NCBI RefSeq assembly: GCF_026130605.1
Contig: NZ_JANFAU010000002.1
Coordinates: 558,001-622,000 of the forward strand
Direction: 5' to 3'
DNA: 64,000 nt
Source of the DNA: Sphingomonas lycopersici
Lineage (GTDB): Bacteria > Pseudomonadota > Alphaproteobacteria > Sphingomonadales > Sphingomonadaceae
Both the position numbers and the translations under genes were made by a program. The notes below the pieces were generated by a model. The model searched no databases and had not been told where the DNA came from. It saw only the letters and a program-made list of their open reading frames with translations. Numbering within the stretch: position 1 is the stretch's first letter; each line of letters starts with the position of its first letter. Of the stretch, positions 37,932-45,588 are shown piece after piece.

Positions 37932-39296
37932 TCAACCTTTCTTCCGCGCGATCATCTTCTCGCGGAAGCGCGCGGCCCAGCCCGGCTTTTCTTCCTGCGC
38001 CGGGCGGACGAGCGCGAGCGCGTCGGCGCTCACCTCCCGCGTCACTACCGAGCCGGCGCCGACGATCGCGCCGTCCCCGATCGTCACCGGGGCGACCAGC
38101 GCCGAATTGGAGCCGATGAACGCCCCCGCGCCGATCTTGGTCTTATATTTGAAGAAACCGTCGTAATTGCATGTAATCGTGCCCGCACCGATATTGGCAC
38201 CGGCGCCGATCTCGGCATCGCCGAGATAGGTCAGATGGTTGGCCTTGGCGCCCTCGCCGAGCACCGCTTTCTTCATCTCGACGAAATTGCCGACCCGCGA
38301 TTTGGCCTCCATCACCGCGCCGGGGCGGAGCCGCGCATAGGGGCCGACCGAACAGCCCGGGCCGACGCTGGCGCCCTCGAGATGGCTGAAGGCGTGGATG
38401 ATCGCGCCGTCGGCGATCGTCACCCCGGGGCCGAACACCACATTGGGTTCGATCGTCACATCGCGGCCGACCTTGGTATCGTAAGCGAACCACACCGTCT
38501 CGGGCGCGATCAGTGTCGCGCCGTCGGCCATCGCCTCGGCGCGGCGGCGATCCTGCCACGCCCGCTCCACCGTCGCGAGTTCGGCGCGGCTGTTGACCCC
38601 GGCGACCTCGGCCTCGCCCGTCTCGATCACCGCCGACGCGCGCCCGTCGGCAGCGGCGAGCATCACGATATCGGGAAGATAGAATTCGCCCGCCGCATTG
38701 TCGTTGCCGACTCGCGCGAGCAGCGCGAACAGATCCTCGCCGCGCACCGCCATCAGGCCCGAGTTACAAAGATTTACAGCGCGTTCTTCAGGCGTCGCAT
38801 CCTTATATTCGACCATCTTGACGATCCGCCCGTCGGGGCCGGCGACGATCCGGCCATAAGCCGCGGGATCGAGCGGCCGGAAGCCGAGTACGACCGCGGC
38901 GGGGCGGTCGGCGGCGTGGAGCCGATCGAGCATCTCGCGCATCGTCGCCGTCCCGATCAGCGGCACATCGCCATAGAGAACAAGCACATCGCCCGCGAAC
39001 CCGCCCAGCGCCGTCTCCGCCTGGCGCACCGCATGCGCGGTGCCGAGCTGTTCCGTCTGATGCACCACCTCCGCGCCGAGCGGGGCAACCGCCGCCTCGA
39101 CCTGCGCCCGCCCGGCACCGACCACCACCACGGTGCGTGCCGGCGCCAGTGCCGCAACATTGTCCAGCAGATGCAGCAGCATCGGCCGCCCGGCGAGCGG
39201 ATGGAGCACTTTGTGCAGATCGGACTTCATCCGCGTGCCCTTGCCCGCGGCGAGGACGATGGCGGCGATCGGAGCGGCAGACGGTTTGTCGTTCAT
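37932..39296 (-). CDS. glmU: Bifunctional UDP-N-acetylglucosamine pyrophosphorylase/glucosamine-1-phosphate N-acetyltransferase
   Basis: Acetylates glucosamine-1-phosphate and then makes UDP-GlcNAc. From the ATG at 39296 the product is 454 residues, the usual size. The N-terminal domain has IVLAAGKGTRMKS and LHPLAGRPM; the C-terminal part is a left-handed beta helix of hexapeptide repeats with GNFVEMKKA and AGANIGAGTITCNYDGFFK. An upstream extension to 39353 is rejected. It is divergent from gph over 62 bp. Confidence 0.97.
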   Translation of the reverse strand: MNDKPSAAPIAAIVLAAGKGTRMKSDLHKVLHPLAGRPMLLHLLDNVAALAPARTVVVVGAGRAQVEAAVAPLGAEVVHQTEQLGTAHAVRQAETALGGFAGDVLVLYGDVPLIGTATMREMLDRLHAADRPAAVVLGFRPLDPAAYGRIVAGPDGRIVKMVEYKDATPEERAVNLCNSGLMAVRGEDLFALLARVGNDNAAGEFYLPDIVMLAAADGRASAVIETGEAEVAGVNSRAELATVERAWQDRRRAEAMADGATLIAPETVWFAYDTKVGRDVTIEPNVVFGPGVTIADGAIIHAFSHLEGASVGPGCSVGPYARLRPGAVMEAKSRVGNFVEMKKAVLGEGAKANHLTYLGDAEIGAGANIGAGTITCNYDGFFKYKTKIGAGAFIGSNSALVAPVTIGDGAIVGAGSVVTREVSADALALVRPAQEEKPGWAARFREKMIARKKG

Positions 39297-39358
39297 AAAA
39301 GACGCTTTCGCATTGGATGCTTGCCATTTCCAGAGCGCTGCTGTCTGGCGCATGACCG

Positions 39359-40021
39359 ATGCATGTTTTTCCGTTCACGATCGTCGGGTTCGATCTCGAC
39401 GGCACGTTGCTCGATACCAGCGCCGACCTGACCGCGGCGGTCAACCACGCCCTCGCGGCGGACGGGCGCGCGCCGCTGGCGTTCGACGACCTGCGGTCGA
39501 TGATCGGCGGGGGCGGGCGGCGGATGATGTCGCTGGCGCTGGCGGCGACCGGCGGATATGACGAGGCGCTGCTCGACCGGCTCAATGCGGTGATGATCGA
39601 CTTTTACGCGGCGCATATCGCGGACCATACGACTCCTTTTCCCGGCGCGGTGGCGATGCTCGACGAATTGGCGGCGCGCGACGTGAAGATCGCGATGGTC
39701 ACCAACAAGGCGGAGGCGCTGACCCGCCCGCTGCTCGATACGCTCGGCCTCACCGCGCGCTTCACGACGATCATCGGCGGCGCGGGCAAGCCCTCCCCGC
39801 TGCCGATCGAGACAATGATCGCGCAATGCGGGGGTCTGGACGACGGCGGCCGCGCGGCGTTCGTCGGCGATTCGCATTTCGACGTCGACGCCGCGCAGGC
39901 CGCGGGGATACCCGCCGTGGCCTGTGCGTTCGGGTTCCTCACCAAGCCGGTCGACCAACTCGGCGCCGACGCCGTGATCGACCATTTCGACGAACTGATC
40001 CCGACCCTCGAGACATTATGA
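39359..40021 (+). CDS. gph: Phosphoglycolate phosphatase family protein
   Basis: HAD-superfamily phosphatase predicted to hydrolyse 2-phosphoglycolate. The 220-residue product has motif I FDLDGTLLDT with Asp12 and Asp14, motif II AMVTNKAE and motif III GGAGKPSP followed by FVGDSHFDVDAA. The alpha-helical cap suggests a C1-cap Gph or PGP type. It overlaps the following VanZ-like gene by 4 bp (ATGA). Confidence 0.87.
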   Translation: MHVFPFTIVGFDLDGTLLDTSADLTAAVNHALAADGRAPLAFDDLRSMIGGGGRRMMSLALAATGGYDEALLDRLNAVMIDFYAAHIADHTTPFPGAVAMLDELAARDVKIAMVTNKAEALTRPLLDTLGLTARFTTIIGGAGKPSPLPIETMIAQCGGLDDGGRAAFVGDSHFDVDAAQAAGIPAVACAFGFLTKPVDQLGADAVIDHFDELIPTLETL

Positions 40022-40380
40022 CTTACCAGGAACGCCTGACGATCTGGCGACTGTTGCTTGCGGTCGCATTGTCCTTCGCCATCACGATGGCGCTGCTGCC
40101 GCACCCGCCAACGCTGGTGAACGTCAGCGACAAATGGCAGCATATGGCTGCCTTCGCGACGATCACGATGTTCGCGGTGCTCGGTTACCCGCACACCCCG
40201 CTGCTGCGCATCGCCGAGCGGCTGTCGTTCGTCGGCGCGCTGATCGAGGTGGCGCAGTCGATCCCCGCGCTGCACCGCGATTGCGATATCTTCGACTGGG
40301 TCGCCGATACCGCGGCGATCCTTGCGGTGATCATCGTCGTGGCGATCATCCGGCATGTCTGGAACGACGCCACATTTTGA
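40018..40380 (+). CDS. VanZ-like membrane protein
   Basis: A 120-residue protein with about four hydrophobic segments and the VanZ-family motifs DKWQHMAAF and GALIEVAQ followed by DCDIFDWVAD. Family members are membrane proteins of unclear function, first seen in glycopeptide resistance clusters. The start overlaps the gph stop by 4 bp, and the end overlaps the convergent nucleotidyltransferase gene by 35 bp. Confidence 0.82.
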   Translation: MTYQERLTIWRLLLAVALSFAITMALLPHPPTLVNVSDKWQHMAAFATITMFAVLGYPHTPLLRIAERLSFVGALIEVAQSIPALHRDCDIFDWVADTAAILAVIIVVAIIRHVWNDATF

Positions 40381-41368
40381 TCCACAGATGCCGCGCGAGC
40401 ATCGCCGGCGGCATCCGCAGCCAATGTGACCTGACGTAAAAGGCGAGCCGCGTCGCCGGCCGCGTCCCGCGCCCCCAGCCGTCGCGCGCCAGCAGGCGGC
40501 GGCGCGCGGCGGCGTCGAACAGCGGCTCGGCGGGTTGCGGCGGGATTGGCGTATCGAACAGCGCCGCCGCCAGCCGCAACGCGCGCGCCACCGCCCGCGA
40601 CGCCTGATGCTCGGCCGCACGGGAGACGAGCCGCGCAGGGTAATCGGCATCGCGCGCGGCGAATTCGCGCACCAGCCGGTCGATATCCCACAGGTTGCGC
40701 AGGCCCCCCGAAAGATCGCCGTCGGCGAACAGATGGATCGCGGCATGGATCACCACATCCTCGGGCGACAGCATCGCGACGCCATCGGCCAGCGGCACCG
40801 CGTCGGCGATCAGCTTCGCCGGATCGGGGGTGGAACGCGCGGTCGGCGGGAGGATCGTATGGTGGACGTCGATCATGCGATCGCGCTCGCGGTGGATCAG
40901 CGGTGGCAGCTCGTGCATCCAGCGCCGGTAATAGGCATCGTCATAGGGATCGGATTTCACCCATTCCCACCCGGCATCGAGCAATGCCGCCTCCGCCCGT
41001 GCCAGCATGTCCGCCGGGACGAGGATGTCGAGATCGCCGATATGCCGCCCCTGCCCCGCATCGAGCCCGGCGGCGACGAACGCCGTCCCTTTGAGCAGGA
41101 TCACCGGGCAATCGAGCGCGGCAAGCGCGCGCCGCGCCATCACCGCCTCCCACAAGGCCTGCCGCCGCCCTTCCTCCGCCGACAGGATTGCCGCCGCGAG
41201 GATCGCCTCGACCGGGGCCGGCAGCGGCAACCCGCGCAACCGGAATGCGAGCGTGCCGATCAGCAGCTCGGCGCGCGCGATCGCGATCACCGCATTCCAT
41301 TGCGCCGCATCGAGCGCGCGCGCCTCGCCCGGCGCGGCGAGCAGGCGGCACAGCAGCCGCGCGCTCAT
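40346..41368 (-). CDS. Nucleotidyltransferase family protein of HPr-kinase-related cassette
   Basis: A 340-residue protein with a nucleotidyltransferase-like core of the NTP_transf_5 type: VILLKGTAFVAAGL, then HIGDLDILV with the acidic pair, followed by PLIHRERDRMIDVHHTIL. The C-terminal half is alpha-helical with NLWDIDRLV. It overlaps the HprK-related kinase gene by 4 bp and is last in the cassette. The modified target is unknown; similar proteins occur in RiPP clusters. Confidence 0.8.
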   Translation of the reverse strand: MSARLLCRLLAAPGEARALDAAQWNAVIAIARAELLIGTLAFRLRGLPLPAPVEAILAAAILSAEEGRRQALWEAVMARRALAALDCPVILLKGTAFVAAGLDAGQGRHIGDLDILVPADMLARAEAALLDAGWEWVKSDPYDDAYYRRWMHELPPLIHRERDRMIDVHHTILPPTARSTPDPAKLIADAVPLADGVAMLSPEDVVIHAAIHLFADGDLSGGLRNLWDIDRLVREFAARDADYPARLVSRAAEHQASRAVARALRLAAALFDTPIPPQPAEPLFDAAARRRLLARDGWGRGTRPATRLAFYVRSHWLRMPPAMLARHLWIKMWRRSRHAG

Positions 41369-42216
41369 CCTTCGGCCTCGATCGCGGCGATCGCGGCGTC
41401 GGCGTCGGGATAGTCGAGCGCCATCGCCGGGGTTTCACGGACGAAGCGGGTCATCGCCGCAAAACCGCGCTCGCCCAACGCGACATAATTGGTCGAGGCC
41501 TGGGTCAACCGCACGAACGCCTCGCCGGCCCCCACCGTGCGGCGCTCGGCCGCGAAGCCGAAGCGCGGGAACACCAGCCGCACCGCGCGCGCCGGCACCT
41601 GCATCGCCGCGACCGCCGTATCGTCGGGGACGAGGTGACGGATATCGCCCTTCGGCGTCCCCGCCATCAGCGGCCCGAACCGCGCCGCCGGCAACGCCGC
41701 GCGGACGACCGCAATCGCCGCGTTCTTCAGGCTGACGAGCCGCGGAAAGGCGTGAACCAGCCCGGTCTCGGGGTCGACCAGCGCGAATTCGTCCCCCATC
41801 AGCCGCCAGCCGCGCGCGGCGAGCAGCGCCGCCAGCGTCGATTTCCCCGCCCCCGATTCGCCGGTCAGCACGATCGCTTCCCCGCCGCGCTCGACCGTCG
41901 CGGCGTGGAGCAGCAGGAAGCGCCGCTCGCCCAGCGCGAGTTGCAGGTTCATCGCCATTTCGGCGGCGAGCAGCCCGTGCGCCAGCGGCAGCGGCGCGGC
42001 ATCGGGGAGCATATAATCCCCCGCGATCGCCACCGAGGGGCGGATGAACCGCCGCCACGGCCGCGTCGCCGAGAGCCGGACATTGTAATCGGCGATCCCG
42101 TCGTCCGGCGTCGGATAGCCCGCGTAAAGCGTGCGCAGCGCCGCCACCGGCGCGCGCCAGTCGCTCCCGACGCGAAACCCCACCGGGCCGATGCGGACCG
42201 AAAAGACGTGTCTCAT
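41365..42216 (-). CDS. HprK-related kinase A
   Basis: A 283-residue P-loop kinase resembling the C-terminal catalytic domain of HPr kinase/phosphorylase. Walker A is GESGAGKSTLAA (119-130), preceded by LLHAATV with a conserved-type His104 and followed by RLMGDEFALVD with an acidic pair. There is no HPr or PTS gene close by. The position between a PqqD-like gene and a nucleotidyltransferase matches the gene set that NCBI calls the HPr-rel-A system. Substrate not known. Confidence 0.86.
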   Translation of the reverse strand: MRHVFSVRIGPVGFRVGSDWRAPVAALRTLYAGYPTPDDGIADYNVRLSATRPWRRFIRPSVAIAGDYMLPDAAPLPLAHGLLAAEMAMNLQLALGERRFLLLHAATVERGGEAIVLTGESGAGKSTLAALLAARGWRLMGDEFALVDPETGLVHAFPRLVSLKNAAIAVVRAALPAARFGPLMAGTPKGDIRHLVPDDTAVAAMQVPARAVRLVFPRFGFAAERRTVGAGEAFVRLTQASTNYVALGERGFAAMTRFVRETPAMALDYPDADAAIAAIEAEG

Positions 42217-42476
42217 CGCGCCTCGACCAGCCCCGCGGCGACCAGTTCGTCGAGCCGCTCGATCAGCGCCGCATGTTCGTCATCGGCAAGCCCGAACGCC
42301 GCCGCCAGCGCCTCGATCGAGCGCCACTCCCCCGCCATCGCCGCGAGCAGCTCGGGCACCGGCGCGACGACGATATGGGTCAGCCCCGACGCGCGATGAT
42401 AGATCGCGACGAGATCGTCGAGCGGCGCAACGCATAGCCCCTCGGCAACCGGCGCGCGATAGCGCGTCGCGGCCAC
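42213..42476 (-). CDS. PqqD-like peptide-binding protein of HPr-rel-A type
   Basis: An 87-residue protein with the PqqD-like winged-helix pattern: RAPVAEGLCVAPLDDLVAIYHRASGLTHIV at the N-terminus, then a helix and a hydrophobic end with LIERLDELVAAGLVE. PqqD-type domains hold precursor peptides for modifying enzymes. It overlaps the kinase gene by 4 bp and starts 6 bp after the Tat-signal protein gene, which suggests coupling. Confidence 0.82.
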   Translation of the reverse strand: MAATRYRAPVAEGLCVAPLDDLVAIYHRASGLTHIVVAPVPELLAAMAGEWRSIEALAAAFGLADDEHAALIERLDELVAAGLVEAR

Positions 42477-42482
42477 CGCTTT

Positions 42483-42881
42483 TTACTTCCGCAGCATCTG
42501 GAGCGAGGCGAAGCAGGTGAAGCCGGCGGTGCCGCGCTGCAGCCGGCCGACATATTTGAGATAGGCCCGGCTGCGTTCATAATCCACGCCGGGCAGATTG
42601 CCCCCGCTCGCCAGCGCTCGCTTCACATCCTCGCCCTTCAGCGGGCGCGGCGGCGGGGCGAAGGCATTCTTGGTGCCGGCGGGGACGACATTGCCGTTGC
42701 TGTCGATAAACCCGCCCGCGCGGCTCGGATCGGGCACCGGGATGTCGCAGGCGAGCACTGAGCCGGCGGTCTGCGCCAGCGCCGGGCGGATCGAGACGAC
42801 CGCCGCCGCCCCGGCCGCGCCGAGCATCAGCGCACGCCGCCGCGTCGCGCCCTCCGCTGTCGTGTCGCCCTCGTCGCTCAT
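42483..42881 (-). CDS. Tat-signal protein upstream of the HPr-rel-A genes
   Basis: A 132-residue protein starting with an acidic stretch, a TRRRALMLGAAGAAA signal likely exported by Tat, then a short proline-rich region (PPPRP) and a C-terminal part with KYVGRL and one cysteine (Cys123 in FTCFASLQ). Cys45 sits just after the signal. A longer frame upstream to 43142 runs through a repeat and is rejected. I do not recognise the family. It is the first gene of the cassette, so it may be the client of the kinase or nucleotidyltransferase; this is inference. Confidence 0.7.
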   Translation of the reverse strand: MSDEGDTTAEGATRRRALMLGAAGAAAVVSIRPALAQTAGSVLACDIPVPDPSRAGGFIDSNGNVVPAGTKNAFAPPPRPLKGEDVKRALASGGNLPGVDYERSRAYLKYVGRLQRGTAGFTCFASLQMLRK

Positions 42882-42992
42882 CGCCGTGTCAGTCCCATAA
42901 TCGGCCCCGGCAGACAAGCCGGGCAAAGAAAGCGTATCGCAACGGGACGTTACGATATGATTTGCGTTCTCTGCGCATGCTTTCCCCCTCCC

Positions 42993-43049
42993 CTGTGTCC
43001 CCGCGAAGGCGGGGACCCAGGCTGGCCTCCCGCCTTCGCGGGAGCACAA
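42993..43049. repeat. Family C palindromic repeat, copy 2
   Basis: CTGTGTCCCCGCGAAGGCGG arm and CCCGCCTTCGCGGGAGCACA arm with central CCCAGGCTGG. It lies upstream of the Tat-signal gene and 76 bp before the phoR start. Confidence 0.88.
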
Positions 43050-43125
43050 TGCGGGTTGCCGTACGCTAAAAAGATCAGGAAATGCCGAGTTCCGCCGGGC
43101 ACCGATCCGCCCTAAACGCGGGGCT

Positions 43126-44352
43126 GTGCTGGACGGAATCACCCCTCGCGGCTGGCTGGCGGCCGGGATCGTCGCCGTGACGGCGATGACGGCTTATGCC
43201 CTGTCCGGCGACTGGCAGGTCGCGACCGTATCGCTGGCGGGCGGGCTCGTCGCGTTGCTCGCCGCGTCGCAGATGCGCGAGGAGCGCGAGGCGGAAGCCG
43301 CCGCGCTGGCGCGCGAGACGGCGGTGCCCGGCCCGGCGATCGAGGTCGCGATCGACGCGATCATCGAGCCGGTGCTGCTGATCGAGGGCACCCGCGTCGC
43401 GCTCGCCAACCGCGCGGCACGCACCTTGCTCGGCGATCATGTCGCGGGCGAGGACGTGCGCACCGCGATCCGGCATCCCGCGGCGGTCGCCTATCTCGCC
43501 GAACTGGCCAACGGCAAGGCGCAGCCGCCGATCGAGCTGGTCGGGCTCGGCGGGCTGAGCCAGCGCTGGGAAATGCGCGCCAGCGCGCTCGACGGCCACC
43601 GCCGGCTGGTCCAGCTGATCGACCGCACCGACAGCCACGCCGCCGAGAAGATGCGTGTCGATTTCGTCGCCAACGCCAGCCACGAGCTGCGCACCCCGCT
43701 CGCCTCGATCATCGGCTATGTCGAAACGCTTGCCGACGAGGCCGGCGAAGACCCCGACATCCGCGCGCGCTTCCTGCGCATCGTGCTCGACGAGGCGAAG
43801 CGGATCGAGCGGCTGGTCGAGGATCTGATGAGCCTGTCGCGGATCGAGGCGGACAAATTCCGCCCGCCCAGCGATACGGTCGATCTCGGCGAGCTGATCG
43901 ACGATGTCGCCGCCGCGCTGGCCGGCGCGCACAACGGGCGCGGGCGCGACATCACGCTTCACGTCACCCCCGGGCTGCCGATGCTGACCGGCGATGCGGT
44001 GCAATTGTCGCAATTGCTCCACAATCTCATCGGCAATGCGATGAAATATGGGCGGCCGGGCACCCCGATCCGGGTCGAGGCCGCCCCCGCCGCCGCCGGG
44101 ATGGTCCGGCTGGTGGTCGCCGATCAGGGCGACGGCATCGCGGCGGATCACCTGCCGCGGCTCACCGAGCGTTTCTATCGCGTCGATGCGGGGCGCAGCC
44201 GGTCGCTCGGCGGGACCGGGCTCGGACTCGCGATCGTCAAGCACGTCGTCGAGCGGCATCGCGGCCGGCTCGACATCGCCAGCATCGTCGGGGAAGGCAC
44301 GCGGGTAACGGTGATGCTGCGCGCCGCCGATCCGGCTGTCATATTATCGTAA
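43126..44352 (+). CDS. phoR: Phosphate-sensing sensor histidine kinase PhoR
   Basis: Phosphorylates PhoB under phosphate limitation. The 408-residue product (GTG start) has one or two N-terminal membrane helices (about 10-26 and 33-48), a PAS-like region (about 70-165), the H-box with His186 in ASHELRTPLASIIGY, and an ATPase domain with NLIGNAMKYG, VADQGDGIA and LGGTGLGLAIVKH. It heads the phosphate locus. The Pho box for the pst genes overlaps its stop codon. Confidence 0.93.
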   Translation: MLDGITPRGWLAAGIVAVTAMTAYALSGDWQVATVSLAGGLVALLAASQMREEREAEAAALARETAVPGPAIEVAIDAIIEPVLLIEGTRVALANRAARTLLGDHVAGEDVRTAIRHPAAVAYLAELANGKAQPPIELVGLGGLSQRWEMRASALDGHRRLVQLIDRTDSHAAEKMRVDFVANASHELRTPLASIIGYVETLADEAGEDPDIRARFLRIVLDEAKRIERLVEDLMSLSRIEADKFRPPSDTVDLGELIDDVAAALAGAHNGRGRDITLHVTPGLPMLTGDAVQLSQLLHNLIGNAMKYGRPGTPIRVEAAPAAAGMVRLVVADQGDGIAADHLPRLTERFYRVDAGRSRSLGGTGLGLAIVKHVVERHRGRLDIASIVGEGTRVTVMLRAADPAVILS

Positions 44353-44364
44353 CAAGAATGTCAC
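44336..44364 (+). promoter_or_regulatory. Pho box of three 11-bp-spaced half-sites
   Basis: CTGTCAT at 44336, TCGTAAC at 44347 and ATGTCAC at 44358 start exactly 11 bp apart, matching PhoB-binding direct repeats. The last begins just after the phoR stop. It lies 50 bp upstream of the pstS start, so it would drive a separate pst transcript. Confidence 0.7.
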
Positions 44365-44414
44365 ACGGGCGCAGAGGGAACCGGCTGCGCCTCCGCGTGG
44401 CCGATGGGGACAGA

Positions 44415-45461
44415 ATGATTTGCCGCCTCGCGCTGCTTGCCGCCATCGCGTTGCTGCCCGCCTGTCGAGATCAGGCGGCGGGCGGCGGCGGCGGCGCGCG
44501 CGGCCAGATCAAGGTGGTGGGTTCGTCGACCGTCTATCCCTTCACCGCGATCGTCGCCGAACGTTTCCTTGCCGACACGCCGGGCGCGAGACCGCCGGTG
44601 ATCGAATCCACCGGCACCGGCGGCGGGATGCGGTTGTTCTGCAGCGGGATCGGCGCGGCCTATGCCGATATCGCCGATGCCTCGCGGCGGATGAAGCGCA
44701 GCGAATATGAATTGTGCGCGCGCAACGGCGCCGGCGACCTGCTCGAAATCCAGATCGGCGTCGACGGCGTCGCCTTCGCCGAATCGCGCGAGGGGCCGGG
44801 CATGAAGCTGACCCCGGCCGACCTCTATCGCGCGCTCGCCGCGGCGCCGGGCGGGAAGCCGAACCGGGCGAGCGTGTGGCGCGACGTCAACCCGGCGCTG
44901 CCCGACGTGCCGATCCGCGTCTACGGCCCGCCCGCGACCAGCGGCACCCGCGATACGCTCGCCGGGCTGATCCTCGCGCGCGGCTGCGAACAGGTCGATC
45001 CGACCGCCGCCGCACTGCACCGGCGCGACCCCGATGCCTTCGCGGTCCGCTGCGAGCGGATGCGCGACGACGGCGCCTATGTCGATGCGGGGGAAAACGA
45101 CAATCTCATCGTCCAGAAGCTCGCCGCCAATCCCACCGCGATCGGGGTGTTCGGCTACAGCTATCTCCAGGAAAACACCGCCACCGTCAGAGGGTTGCCG
45201 ATCGCCGGGGTGGCGCCGAGCCGCGCCACGATCGCCGACGGCAGTTATCCCGGCGCGCGCGCGCTCTACATTTACGTCAAGAAAGCGCATCTCGGCGCGG
45301 TGCCGGGGCTGCGGCAATTCCTCGCGCATTATGCCGCGGCCTGGGGCGTCAACGGGCCGCTCGCCCGGCGCGGGCTGATTGCGGCGCCGGATGCGGTACA
45401 GGCGCGCTCGGCGGCGATCATCCGCAACGAAACGCCGCTCGATCCGCGGGAGCTGCAATGA
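44415..45461 (+). CDS. pstS: Phosphate-binding protein PstS, lipoprotein
   Basis: Captures phosphate for the ABC importer. From the ATG at 44415 (GGGGA upstream) it is 348 residues with signal peptide and lipobox LLPAC, so it is anchored in a membrane. The phosphate site is visible in VGSSTVYPF, ESTGTGGGM and TSGTRDT. A longer frame to 44358 is rejected because it overlaps the Pho box. The distance to pstC (127 bp, with a family C repeat) is larger than elsewhere in the operon. Confidence 0.93.
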   Translation: MICRLALLAAIALLPACRDQAAGGGGGARGQIKVVGSSTVYPFTAIVAERFLADTPGARPPVIESTGTGGGMRLFCSGIGAAYADIADASRRMKRSEYELCARNGAGDLLEIQIGVDGVAFAESREGPGMKLTPADLYRALAAAPGGKPNRASVWRDVNPALPDVPIRVYGPPATSGTRDTLAGLILARGCEQVDPTAAALHRRDPDAFAVRCERMRDDGAYVDAGENDNLIVQKLAANPTAIGVFGYSYLQENTATVRGLPIAGVAPSRATIADGSYPGARALYIYVKKAHLGAVPGLRQFLAHYAAAWGVNGPLARRGLIAAPDAVQARSAAIIRNETPLDPRELQ

Positions 45462-45483
45462 TGCTGGCGCATCGCTCTCCCCT

Positions 45484-45540
45484 TTGTGTCCCTGCGAAGG
45501 CGGGGACCCAGTCTGGGCTCCCGCCTTCGCGGGAGCACAA
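45484..45540. repeat. Family C palindromic repeat, copy 3, between pstS and pstC
   Basis: TTGTGTCCCTGCGAAGGCGG arm and CCCGCCTTCGCGGGAGCACAA arm around CCCAGTCTGGG. In RNA it would form a stable hairpin 23 bp after the pstS stop and could change the ratio of PstS to the permease proteins. Confidence 0.88.
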
Positions 45541-45588
45541 GCGGTGGCTGGGCACTACGCTCTCCATTTACCTGCGGGCGGACAGCGC

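Noticed and set aside
42882..43142. Longer start for the Tat-signal protein
   Set aside because: The added part is translated repeat sequence; the inner ATG places the twin-arginine signal at the N-terminus.
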